64,000 bases of DNA. Origin: Lacicoccus halitifaciens (GTDB lineage: Bacteria > Bacillota > Bacilli > Staphylococcales > Salinicoccaceae). Of the stretch, positions 41,285 through 49,102 are shown piece by piece (the first letter of the stretch is position 1; each line of letters opens with the position of its first letter). Both the position numbers and the translations under genes were made by a program. Under the pieces are notes generated by a model. The model was not told the origin of the DNA, ran no database searches, and saw only the letters and a list, made by a program, of their open reading frames with translations. The DNA lies in contig NZ_JBDZDV010000005.1 in NCBI RefSeq assembly GCF_040544485.1, positions 163,207-227,206 on the forward strand, written 5' to 3'.

Positions 41285-41833
41285 GTGCAGATGGGAGGAT
41301 TTTTAAGATTATCTAAACGGCTAGGGCCTTCAAGTGTTTAGATAGCCGGATTTTTGAGGTTATCTAAACGGCTAGGGCCTTCAAGCGTTTAGATAGCTGG
41401 GTTATTAAGACTATCTAAACAGCAAGGACCTTCAAGTGTTCAGTTAGCCGGATTATTAAGGCTATCTAAACGGCTATGACCTCCAAGTGTTCAGATAGCT
41501 GGACTATTAAGGCTATCTAAACGGCAAGGGCCTCCAAGTGTTCAGATAGCTGGACTATTAAGGCTATCTAAACGGCAAGGGCCTTCAAGCGTTCAGTTAG
41601 CCGGATTTTTGAGACTAACTAAACGGCTAGGGCCTTCAAGTGTTCAGATAACCGGATTATTAAGGCTATCTAAACGGCAAGGACCTCCAAGCGTTTAGAT
41701 ATCCGGATTTCTAAGACTATCTAAACGGCAAGGGCCTTCAAGTGTTCAGATAGCTGAATTTTTAAGGCTATCTAAACGGCAAGGACCTCCAAGTGTTCAG
41801 TTAGCCGGATTATTAAGACTATCTAAACAGCCA
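41285..41833. repeat. Array E: eleven tandem 51-bp palindromic units
   Basis: Units start at 41285 and every 51 bp to 41795 with no exception. Each holds GTTTAGATAGCC or GTTCAGTTAGCC-like left arm, a short GGATTATTAA centre, right arm GGCTATCTAAAC and a GGCAAGGGCCTTCAAGC-like linker. The first unit is degenerate. It is the same family and orientation as array A (6859-7203) and lies between convergent genes. Confidence 0.95.
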
Positions 41834-41855
41834 GGCCCCCTCCAGATAGCCGGCA

Positions 41856-41886
41856 CAAAAAAATCCGGGACGCCCCGTCCCGGATT
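41856..41886 (-). terminator. Terminator of the formaldehyde dehydrogenase gene
   Basis: AATCCGGGAC and GTCCCGGATT around GCCCC, with a seven-T run on the minus strand, 22 bases past the stop at 41908. Confidence 0.92.
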
Positions 41887-41907
41887 CTAATAAATTCATA
41901 TAAGGTT

Positions 41908-43122
41908 TTATTTCAGAGAACCGTGCGGGTCGATGACGAATTTCTTCGCTGCACCCTTGTCGAAATCTTTGTATCCGTCCGGCGCTTCATCAAGGCTGAT
42001 GACCGTCGCGTTGACCGCTTTCGCAATGTCTGCACGGCCGGAAAGGATTGCCTTCATCAGGTCACGGTTGTATTTCATTGCAGGTGTCTGACCTGTAACG
42101 AATGTATGTGCCTTGGCCCAGCCGAGACCGAGACGCACTTTCAGTGTACCGAGCTGCGCATCCTTATCCGCTGCTCCTGGATCCTCAGTGACATAGAGGC
42201 CCGGGATACCAAGCTTACCGCCTGCTGTCGTGACATCCATGATACTGTTGAGCACAGCTGCAGGCTGTTCTCCGGCATCGGCACCATGCCCTGATGCCTC
42301 GAATCCGACTGCATCGACGGCACAGTCCACTTCGTCCACTCCAAGAAGATCTTCAATCTGCTCGCTCAAACGGTCATGCTTCGAAACGTTGACCGTTTCA
42401 CATCCGAAGCTTTCTGCCTGCTTGAGGCGCTCATCCTGCAGGTCACCGACGATGACACGGGATGCACCGAGAAGCTGCGCCGAGTGTGCTGCCGCGAGTC
42501 CGACCGGGCCGGCTCCTGCAATATACACTGTAGAACCGGTCTTGACGCCTGCTGAATAGGCGCCATGATATCCTGTAGGGAAAATATCGGAAAGCATCGT
42601 GAGATCCAATACTTTCTCCATCGCCACTTCCCTGTCCGGGAATACCAGCAGCTGGAAGTCAGCATACGGCACCATTACATATTCGGACTGGCCGCCGACC
42701 CAGCCGCCCATATCCACATAGCCGTAAGCCGCACCGGCACGTTCCGGGTTGGTGTTCAGACAGATATGTGTTTTCTGCTCCCGGCACATGACACAGCGGC
42801 CACATGCGATGTTGAAAGGTACGGAGGCGATATCGCCTTTTTTGACGAATTCCACGTCACGTCCGACCTCGATGACTTCACCCAGAATCTCATGACCGAG
42901 CACAAGTCCTTCAGGTGCTGTCGTCCTTCCTCTGACCATATGCTGGTCACTGCCGCAAATGTTCGTCGTAATGACTTTCAAGACGACCCCATGTTCACAT
43001 TTACGCCCGACGTTCTCCTTCGGTACCCCAGGGCCTTCCCTGAGTACGAGATCCGGATAATCGATATCCCTTACTTCAACGCTACCTGCTCCAGTATAAA
43101 CTACCCCACGGTTTCCAGCCAT
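41908..43122 (-). CDS. fdhA: Zinc formaldehyde dehydrogenase, glutathione-independent type
   Basis: The 404-residue product oxidises formaldehyde to formate with NAD. It is a zinc medium-chain dehydrogenase of the Pseudomonas putida FDH subgroup: catalytic zinc ligands in 'TTNICGSDQHMVRGR' (about residues 52-66) and 'GHEILGEV' (about 75-82), structural-zinc cysteines in 'CGRCVMCREQKTHIC' (about 110-124), and the long insertion 'DMGGWVGGQSEYVMVPYADF' typical of the group. The NAD motif is 'GAGPVGLAAAHSA' near 204-216. AGGAGG precedes the ATG. A perfect-consensus CcpA (cre) site lies at 43182-43196, so carbon catabolite control is likely. Single gene. Confidence 0.92.
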   Translation of the reverse strand: MAGNRGVVYTGAGSVEVRDIDYPDLVLREGPGVPKENVGRKCEHGVVLKVITTNICGSDQHMVRGRTTAPEGLVLGHEILGEVIEVGRDVEFVKKGDIASVPFNIACGRCVMCREQKTHICLNTNPERAGAAYGYVDMGGWVGGQSEYVMVPYADFQLLVFPDREVAMEKVLDLTMLSDIFPTGYHGAYSAGVKTGSTVYIAGAGPVGLAAAHSAQLLGASRVIVGDLQDERLKQAESFGCETVNVSKHDRLSEQIEDLLGVDEVDCAVDAVGFEASGHGADAGEQPAAVLNSIMDVTTAGGKLGIPGLYVTEDPGAADKDAQLGTLKVRLGLGWAKAHTFVTGQTPAMKYNRDLMKAILSGRADIAKAVNATVISLDEAPDGYKDFDKGAAKKFVIDPHGSLK

Positions 43123-43181
43123 GTTAAACCTCCTAGAAAATAAGTATGCGGATAAGCTAAAGCTTCATGCAGCAAAAATCA

Positions 43182-43196
43182 TGGATGCGTTTACAA
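43182..43196 (-). promoter_or_regulatory. cre site (CcpA box) upstream of fdhA
   Basis: On the minus strand TTGTAAACGCATCCA matches WTGNAANCGNWNNCW at every fixed position. It is 60-74 bases upstream of the fdhA start. Upstream cre sites can activate or repress depending on their place relative to the promoter, which I cannot locate with confidence. Confidence 0.6.
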
Positions 43197-43250
43197 GACT
43201 TACTAAACCTCATTCTAAATGATTAAAAATTTTCTGTCAAATTGTCACCG

Positions 43251-43859
43251 TCATTTTTTTTGCGGTTCGGCACGGATCAGATAGACAGCTCCGAACATGT
43301 GTCTTTCAAGGTGTATGAGATGAAGTTCCGAGTCACCGGCGAGTGCTGATATATCCCTTTTCTGATGGCATCCGATCAATTTCATGGTTACGGGATCGAC
43401 CGCTTTCTGCACCAGCTGCAGCGCCCTGAACCGGCTGAGCCCGTGTTCAAGCAGCAGTATCTTCCCGCCCGGCCGGCACCACCTGTTGAATTGATTCATC
43501 ACTTCCACCGGGGCTTCATATGAACAGAAGCCGAGTGAAGAGACGATCGTATCGAAACTGTCGTCCGGAAAATCCAGGGCCTCGATGTCTGCATTGATGA
43601 ATTCTGACGGGAACGGGTACTTTTCCGCTTCTTTTTCAGCTGAGGCGAGCATATCTGCGCTGAAGTCCACTGCCGTCAGGTGCCCGATGTCCTGATAGTG
43701 CGGGAAGTTCAGGCCCGTCCCCACCGCAACTTCCAGCACTTCGCCGTATGCTTCGCCGAAGAGTGATTCCCGGTACTTGTAAAACCTGTCGTTATCCCGC
43801 ATCTTTTCATATACACCGACCTGCTTATCGAACTTTTTAATGTGCTTTTCCGTATCCAT
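43251..43859 (-). CDS. Class I SAM-dependent methyltransferase
   Basis: The 202-residue product has the Rossmann-like SAM motif 'VLEVAVGTGLNFPHY' (residues 42-56), 'AVDFSADMLASAEKEA' (motif II), 'DIEALDFPDDSFDTIVSSLGFC' (motifs III-IV) and 'WCRPGGKILLLEHG'. It resembles UbiE/PmtA-type methyltransferases acting on lipids or small molecules, but the substrate cannot be assigned. The ATG at 43859 follows GGGAGGGG. The gatB terminator (43876-43907) lies between it and gatB, so it is a separate unit or depends on read-through. No clear terminator of its own is seen in the 128 bases before the fdhA start. Confidence 0.85.
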   Translation of the reverse strand: MDTEKHIKKFDKQVGVYEKMRDNDRFYKYRESLFGEAYGEVLEVAVGTGLNFPHYQDIGHLTAVDFSADMLASAEKEAEKYPFPSEFINADIEALDFPDDSFDTIVSSLGFCSYEAPVEVMNQFNRWCRPGGKILLLEHGLSRFRALQLVQKAVDPVTMKLIGCHQKRDISALAGDSELHLIHLERHMFGAVYLIRAEPQKK

Positions 43860-43875
43860 CCGGTCCCCTCCCGAT

Positions 43876-43907
43876 AAAAAAAGACAAACCCACATGGTGA
43901 GTTTGTC
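43876..43907 (-). terminator. Terminator of the gatCAB operon
   Basis: GACAAACTCAC and GTGGGTTTGTC arms around CAT lead into seven T on the minus strand, 10 bases past the gatB stop. Confidence 0.9.
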
Positions 43908-43916
43908 CCAAATATA

Positions 43917-45347
43917 TTATCTCTTATTCATTTCTTCAACTAAAATCTGGTTGACCATCTTAGGGTTCGCCTGTCCTTTGGACTTCTTCATGACCTGGCC
44001 GACGAGGAAGCCGACTGCACGGTCCTTGCCGTTCTTGAAGTCTTCGATCGACTGAGGATTTGCATCCAGCACTTCTGTAATCATTTCTGTCAGAACCGCA
44101 GGATCCGAAATTTGCTCCATGCCGAGCTCCTTGACGACGGATTTTGCTTCTCCGCCCTTTTCGATGAGGACTGTGAACACTTTTTTGGCCTGCTTGCTTG
44201 AAATCGTGCCGTCTTCGATCAGTGCGATCATCTCAGTCAGATTTTTCGGTGTGAGCGCAATCTCGGAAAGCTCCACCTGGTTTTTATTGAGGTATTCACT
44301 GACCCCGCCCATCAGCCAGTTGGAAGCAAGCTTCGCATCCGCGCCGTGGGATTCCACCATCTCATTGAAGAAGTCGGAAGTCTCCTTCCTTAATGTGAGG
44401 ATTTCTGCATCGTATTCAGGCAGCTTGTACTCCTCGACATATCTTTTCTTCAGGGCATCCGGCAGTTCAGGAATCGTCTGTCTGATGCTTTCTTTCCATT
44501 CTTCATCGATATGGATGTCGACGAGATCCGGTTCAGGGAAGTAACGGTAGTCATCCGAACCTTCCTTGACGCGCATGAGGATCGTCTTGCCCGTCTTTTC
44601 GTCATAACGGCGCGTTTCCTGTTCTATCTCGCCGCCCTGCAGGAGCGTCTTCTCCTGACGGATCTCCTCATGCTCGAGCCCTTTCCTCACGAAGTTGAAT
44701 GAGTTCAGGTTCTTGAGCTCCGCTTTCGTGCCGAACTCTTCCTGGCCGTATGGACGCAGGGAGATGTTCGCATCACATCTTAGGGAGCCTTCCTCCATCT
44801 TCACATCGGACACACCCGTGTACTGGATGATCGCCTTCAGTTTCTCGAGGTATTTATACGCTTCTTCAGGCGAGCGGATGTCCGGCTCGGAGACGATCTC
44901 GACAAGCGGCGTCCCCTGCCTGTTGAGGTCCACAAGGGAATAGTCATCCTTATGTGTGGATTTGCCTGCATCCTCTTCAAGGTGAAGGCGCGTGATGCCG
45001 ATCCTTCTCGTCTCACCGTCAATTTCTATGTCTATATGCCCGTTTTCACCGATCGGCTTATCGAACTGCGAAATCTGGTAGGCGGTCGGGTTATCCGGAT
45101 AGAAATAGTTTTTACGGTCGAATTTCGTCACGTCCGCAATATCCATGTTCAAAGCCATCGCAGCTTTCATCGCATAGTTGATTGCTTCCTTGTTCGGCAC
45201 CGGAAGCGTGCCCGGGTAGCCGAGGTCGACGACGCTCAGGCTGGAGTTTGGTTCCTGGCCGTAATGAGCCGGTGCATCTGAAAACATCTTGCTGTTTGTT
45301 TTCAATTCGACGTGGACTTCGAGTCCGATCACTGTCTCAAAATGCAT
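43917..45347 (-). CDS. gatB: Asp/Glu-tRNA(Asn/Gln) amidotransferase subunit B
   Basis: The 476-residue product binds misacylated Glu-tRNA(Gln) or Asp-tRNA(Asn) and, with GatA and GatC, converts it to the amide form. GatB hallmarks are 'GLEVHVELKTNSKMFSDAP' at residues 8-26, 'YPGTLPVPNKEAINYAM', 'DLNRQGTPLVEIVSEPD' near 145-161 and 'FPEPDLV'. The C-terminal YqeY-like tail (about 330-476) handles the tRNA. It overlaps the gatA stop by one base (TAATG) and follows AAAGGAG inside gatA. This operon replaces glutaminyl-tRNA synthetase in firmicutes. Confidence 0.97.
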   Translation of the reverse strand: MHFETVIGLEVHVELKTNSKMFSDAPAHYGQEPNSSLSVVDLGYPGTLPVPNKEAINYAMKAAMALNMDIADVTKFDRKNYFYPDNPTAYQISQFDKPIGENGHIDIEIDGETRRIGITRLHLEEDAGKSTHKDDYSLVDLNRQGTPLVEIVSEPDIRSPEEAYKYLEKLKAIIQYTGVSDVKMEEGSLRCDANISLRPYGQEEFGTKAELKNLNSFNFVRKGLEHEEIRQEKTLLQGGEIEQETRRYDEKTGKTILMRVKEGSDDYRYFPEPDLVDIHIDEEWKESIRQTIPELPDALKKRYVEEYKLPEYDAEILTLRKETSDFFNEMVESHGADAKLASNWLMGGVSEYLNKNQVELSEIALTPKNLTEMIALIEDGTISSKQAKKVFTVLIEKGGEAKSVVKELGMEQISDPAVLTEMITEVLDANPQSIEDFKNGKDRAVGFLVGQVMKKSKGQANPKMVNQILVEEMNKR

Positions 45348-46822
45348 TATCTCAGCTCCTTTTGAATTTCTTTTAATTCTTCATGCAGGTTGAACTTCTC
45401 TTCGAACTTGAACGCTGCATTGTAGAGTTCGGCCTCCGAAAAATGTTTTCCGGTGATCTGCAGGCCGATCGGCCTGTTTTTGGAATTGAGGCCGCATGGG
45501 ATGGAGATTGCCGGCATACCCGTCAGGTTCGCAGGAATCGTCAAAATATCATCCTTGTACATCTGCAGTTTATCGTCGATTTTTTCCCCGATATCATAAG
45601 CTGCACTCGTCGTCGTCGGACCGATGATCATATCATAATCTTCAAGGATCCTCTCCATGTCCGCTTCGATGATTGTACGGAGTTTTTGTGCACGGATGTA
45701 ATACTGGTCGTAATGCCCCGCACTGAGGACGAACGTGCCGAGCAGTATGCGGCGCTTCACTTCTTCCCCGAAACCTTCGGCACGGGTCTTCTTGTAGAGT
45801 TCTTCCAGCGTCTCAGCACCTTCCGCCCTGTGGCCGAAACGGATGCCGTCGAAGCGTGCGAGGTTCGAGCTTGCTTCACTGGATGCAATCAGATAATATG
45901 CTGCAACGACATATTTGATGTCGGAGAACGAGACGCGCTCAACCGTCGCACCGAGGTCTTCAAAGACTTTTGCGGCCTTTTTGACGGCCTCTCTGACTTC
46001 CTCGTCGACGCCTTCATCGACATATTCATCCGGCAGTGCAATTTTCTTGCCTGTCAGGTCCGCGTCGATGTTTTTCAGGAAATCAGCCTCGACGTCCGGC
46101 ATGCTTGTCGCGTCCTTGTTGTTCGATCCTGAAATCAGGTTCAGTATTTTTGCATTGTCGCGTACATTCCTCGTGATCGGCCCGATCTGGTCAAGGCTTG
46201 AGGCGAACGCCACCAAACCGTAGCGGGATACACGGCCGTATGTCGGCTTCATGCCGACGACGCCGCAGAATGATGCAGGCTGTCTGACTGAACCGCCCGT
46301 GTCGGATCCGAGTGAGAACGGGACGAGTCCCGCTGCCACGGCAGCTGCTGAACCGCCTGAAGAGCCGCCAGGCACGGCGTCCGTATCCCATGGGTTGCGT
46401 ACGATTTTGAAATAGGAGTTTTCGTTGGAACCGCCCATCGCAAATTCATCCATGTTGTTTTTGCCCATCAGGACCGGTGATTCTGCGTTCAGCTTCTCCA
46501 TCACCGTCGCATCATATACCGGACGGAAATCTTCAAGCATGCGGCTTGCGCATGTCGTGAGCACATCTTTGGTCACGATGTTGTCCTTGATGCCCATCGG
46601 GATTCCGAACAGTTCCCCGTCCATCTTACCTTCGGCCTGCAGTTCATCGAGCCGCCCGGCTTCCTTCATGGCGTCTTCCTTATTTATGAAGAGGAAAGAC
46701 CCGAGTGTTTCATCGATTTTATCGATATCTTCAAATAAAGCGCCCACGACTTCTGAAGGCTTCAATTCTTTTTGTTGAATTTTATCGTAGAGTTCTTCTA
46801 CTGTCAGTTCATATATATTCAC
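45347..46822 (-). CDS. gatA: Glutamyl-tRNA(Gln) amidotransferase subunit A
   Basis: The 491-residue product hydrolyses glutamine and passes ammonia to GatB. It is an amidase-signature enzyme with the Ser-cisSer-Lys triad at Lys79 (GIKDN), Ser154 (PGGSSGGS) and Ser178 (DTGGSVR), matching the known numbering of S. aureus GatA. The start is GTG at 46822, six bases from AGGAGG; no ATG fits. It lies 11 bases after gatC and overlaps gatB by one base. Confidence 0.97.
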   Translation of the reverse strand: MNIYELTVEELYDKIQQKELKPSEVVGALFEDIDKIDETLGSFLFINKEDAMKEAGRLDELQAEGKMDGELFGIPMGIKDNIVTKDVLTTCASRMLEDFRPVYDATVMEKLNAESPVLMGKNNMDEFAMGGSNENSYFKIVRNPWDTDAVPGGSSGGSAAAVAAGLVPFSLGSDTGGSVRQPASFCGVVGMKPTYGRVSRYGLVAFASSLDQIGPITRNVRDNAKILNLISGSNNKDATSMPDVEADFLKNIDADLTGKKIALPDEYVDEGVDEEVREAVKKAAKVFEDLGATVERVSFSDIKYVVAAYYLIASSEASSNLARFDGIRFGHRAEGAETLEELYKKTRAEGFGEEVKRRILLGTFVLSAGHYDQYYIRAQKLRTIIEADMERILEDYDMIIGPTTTSAAYDIGEKIDDKLQMYKDDILTIPANLTGMPAISIPCGLNSKNRPIGLQITGKHFSEAELYNAAFKFEEKFNLHEELKEIQKELR

Positions 46823-46833
46823 GGTCTGCCTCC

Positions 46834-47124
46834 TTACAGCATTTTAGGTACTTTGAATTGTCCATCTTCTGTGGATTTTGAATTGCTTAAAGCTTCTTCC
46901 TGGGTGAGCGGCGTTTTCGCTTCGTCCTCACGCATCACGTTGGTGAGATCCACTGCATGGAACATCGGTTCAGTATCAGACAGCTGAACGTCCTCCAGCT
47001 GCTTTGCATAATTGAGGATTTCATCCAGTTCCTCAGTGAATTCCTGTGTCTTTTGTTCATCCTGAAGATCGATCCTTGCAAGGTTTGCAACGTGCTTTAC
47101 GACATCGCTGGTAATTTCAGACAT
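46834..47124 (-). CDS. gatC: Glutamyl-tRNA(Gln) amidotransferase subunit C
   Basis: The 96-residue product is the small scaffold subunit that wraps GatA and touches GatB. The typical pattern is visible: 'VKHVANLARIDLQDEQ' at residues 9-24, 'ILNYAKQLEDVQLSDTEPM' in the middle and 'LREDE'-like 'MREDEAKTPLTQEEAL' near the end. GGGAGGG precedes the ATG at 47124. It is the first gene of gatCAB; the promoter must lie in the 290-base, palindrome-rich gap to putP. Confidence 0.96.
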   Translation of the reverse strand: MSEITSDVVKHVANLARIDLQDEQKTQEFTEELDEILNYAKQLEDVQLSDTEPMFHAVDLTNVMREDEAKTPLTQEEALSNSKSTEDGQFKVPKML

Positions 47125-47157
47125 AGTAACCCTCCCATTTTTTTAACAACATTTAAA

Positions 47158-47203
47158 TTTTACCAAATATCATGGTAAAAATCTAATCAATATCCATATT
47201 GAT
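47158..47203. promoter_or_regulatory. Two palindromes upstream of gatC
   Basis: TTTTACC-N9-GGTAAAA (47158-47180) and the perfect ATCAATAT-CC-ATATTGAT (47186-47203) lie in an A/T-rich stretch 34-80 bases before the gatC start. A TAAAAT hexamer at the edge of the first could be a -10 for gatC. They may be operators; no binding factor is evident. Confidence 0.4.
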
Positions 47204-47221
47204 GATACACCGCTCAAATTA

Positions 47222-47300
47222 TTTACATTATTCCCTTTATTCAAAAAATTGATTGTATTCTTAACCTAAATAATGTAAACTTATTTGTGTATCTTTACAC
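47222..47300. promoter_or_regulatory. Long-spaced inverted repeat and TTTACA/TGTAAA motifs upstream of putP
   Basis: TTTACATTATT (47222-47232) and its exact complement AATAATGTAAA (47269-47279) are 36 bases apart. GTGTA-TCTT-TACAC (47287-47300) follows, and TGTGTAAA recurs at 47348-47355. The gap between gatC and putP (47125-47414) holds nothing else that I can identify. Confidence 0.4.
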
Positions 47301-47414
47301 GCAATAAAACCCTATGCCGGCAAGGTTCGGTACAATTTACTTTGATTGTGTAAATGGATCGTTTGTTGCAATGGGAAATCCGTTTATGTATGGTAATCAT
47401 CAGGAGGCGAGAAA

Positions 47415-48974
47415 ATGATTTTGAATTCAATGAATGGTTTCACATTCACTGCAGGATGGATTGAAGTGGTCATGATACTTCTCTATTTTGTATTACTGAT
47501 TTCCATAGGTGTTTATGCCTATAAGCAGTCCACATCCAATATGGATGAATATACACTGGGCGGCAGGAGCCTCGGTCCCTGGGTAACCGCATTATCAGCA
47601 GGGGCATCGGATATGTCCGGATGGATGCTGATGGGTCTGCCCGGCGATATGTACAGTGTCGGCTTATCCAGTGCATGGATCGGTATCGGTCTCACAATCG
47701 GTGCATATGTCAACTACTGGGTGGTTGCACCAAGACTGCGTGTATACTCTGAAGTTGCGAGCAACTCGATCACGATTCCAGACTTTCTGGAGAACCGTTT
47801 CAAAGACAATAATCATATCTTGAAAATCGTTGCTGGTCTTGTCATCGTCATCTTCTTTGCGGTCTATACCGCAAGCGGGATGGTATCGGGCGGCAAGCTT
47901 GCAGAGAACGCATTCAACATCCCTTACCACTGGGGCCTTATCATCACTGCGGGCATCGTGGTGTTCTACACTTTCCTCGGCGGTTATCTGGCCGTGAGCC
48001 TGACCGACCTGTTCCAGGGTGTCATCATGATCATCGCGATCGTGCTCATCCCGATCGTCACATGGTTTTATTTGACAGGGAACGGGGTCGAGCCTTTCGT
48101 CACGATAGACCAGCTCGGAGCTGCAGCCGATATCGATTACTTATCTCTGGTGACCGGGGTATCCGCCGTCACCATACTGAGTAACCTCGCATGGGGGCTC
48201 GGTTACTTTGGACAGCCGCACATCATCGTGCGCTTCATGTCCATCAGAACACATAAACTGCTGCCGGCGGCACGCCGCATCGGCATCACATGGATGGTCG
48301 TCGGTCTGATCGGTGTATCACTGACAGGTCTTCTCGGCCTCGCATTCATCGAACAGACGCAGCATGCGATTGAAGATCCGGAGACGATCCTGATCCTCAT
48401 GAGCCAGGTGCTCTTCCATCCGATCATCGGCGGGTTCTTCCTCGCGGCAATACTGTCGGCGATCATGAGTACCATTTCATCACAGCTGCTCGTGACGTCA
48501 AGTTCACTTGTACAGGACTTCTACAGGCTCGTCCGTAAGAAAGTCATCAACAAAGAAACGAAGACGGATAAACAGCTGGATAAGATGTACGTGGCTGCGA
48601 GCCGCCTTTCGGTCATCCTCGTGTCGCTCGTTGCGATCATCATCGCATGGGATGATGAATCCGTCATCCTGGACATCGTCGCCAACGCCTGGGCAGGCTT
48701 CGGTGCCGCCTTCGGTCCGGCCATACTTCTTGCGCTCCACTGGAGAGGCATGAACAGGAACGGTGCAGTGGCCGCAATCGTCACAGGTGCCGCGACCGTC
48801 ATCATCTGGATCATCGCAGATGGCTTCGGAACGGGATTATATGAAATCATCCCGGGCTTCATCCTTGCACTGATTGCAGGTGTCGTGGTGAGTAAGATCG
48901 CCACACCGACAGATGAGAAGGAAGCTGCAATGAAAGCTGAATTTGATGAAACGGAACGCATCCTTAAAAACTGA
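47415..48974 (+). CDS. putP: Sodium/proline symporter
   Basis: The 519-residue product is a sodium:solute symporter (SSS family, LeuT fold) with about thirteen membrane segments. It imports proline as nutrient and compatible solute, important in salt. The sodium and proline site region shows 'GGRSLGPWVTALSAGASDMSGWMLMGLPG' (residues about 48-76) and 'WGLGYFGQPHIIVRFMSIR' near 260-278, both standard PutP motifs. AGGAGGCGA precedes the ATG. In S. aureus putP also lies between gatC and camS. Terminator at 48990-49020. Confidence 0.95.
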   Translation: MILNSMNGFTFTAGWIEVVMILLYFVLLISIGVYAYKQSTSNMDEYTLGGRSLGPWVTALSAGASDMSGWMLMGLPGDMYSVGLSSAWIGIGLTIGAYVNYWVVAPRLRVYSEVASNSITIPDFLENRFKDNNHILKIVAGLVIVIFFAVYTASGMVSGGKLAENAFNIPYHWGLIITAGIVVFYTFLGGYLAVSLTDLFQGVIMIIAIVLIPIVTWFYLTGNGVEPFVTIDQLGAAADIDYLSLVTGVSAVTILSNLAWGLGYFGQPHIIVRFMSIRTHKLLPAARRIGITWMVVGLIGVSLTGLLGLAFIEQTQHAIEDPETILILMSQVLFHPIIGGFFLAAILSAIMSTISSQLLVTSSSLVQDFYRLVRKKVINKETKTDKQLDKMYVAASRLSVILVSLVAIIIAWDDESVILDIVANAWAGFGAAFGPAILLALHWRGMNRNGAVAAIVTGAATVIIWIIADGFGTGLYEIIPGFILALIAGVVVSKIATPTDEKEAAMKAEFDETERILKN

Positions 48975-48989
48975 TAATGGATTCTGGAA

Positions 48990-49020
48990 AGGGTCGGGAC
49001 TGATGTCCCGGCCTTTTCTT
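48990..49020 (+). terminator. Terminator of putP
   Basis: GGTCGGGAC-TGAT-GTCCCGGCC followed by TTTTCTT. Confidence 0.9.
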
Positions 49021-49065
49021 ATTATGGAGTGCGAATTTTTATTGAAGAGCACTCCAGCGGAAATA

Positions 49066-49100
49066 AAAACCCGCCGGTACATTGACCGGCGGGTGCTTTT
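49066..49100 (-). terminator. Terminator of camS and the ligA operon
   Basis: ACCCGCCGGT and ACCGGCGGGT arms with a 7-base loop, followed on the minus strand by TTTTTATTT. Confidence 0.92.
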
Positions 49101-49102
49101 CA

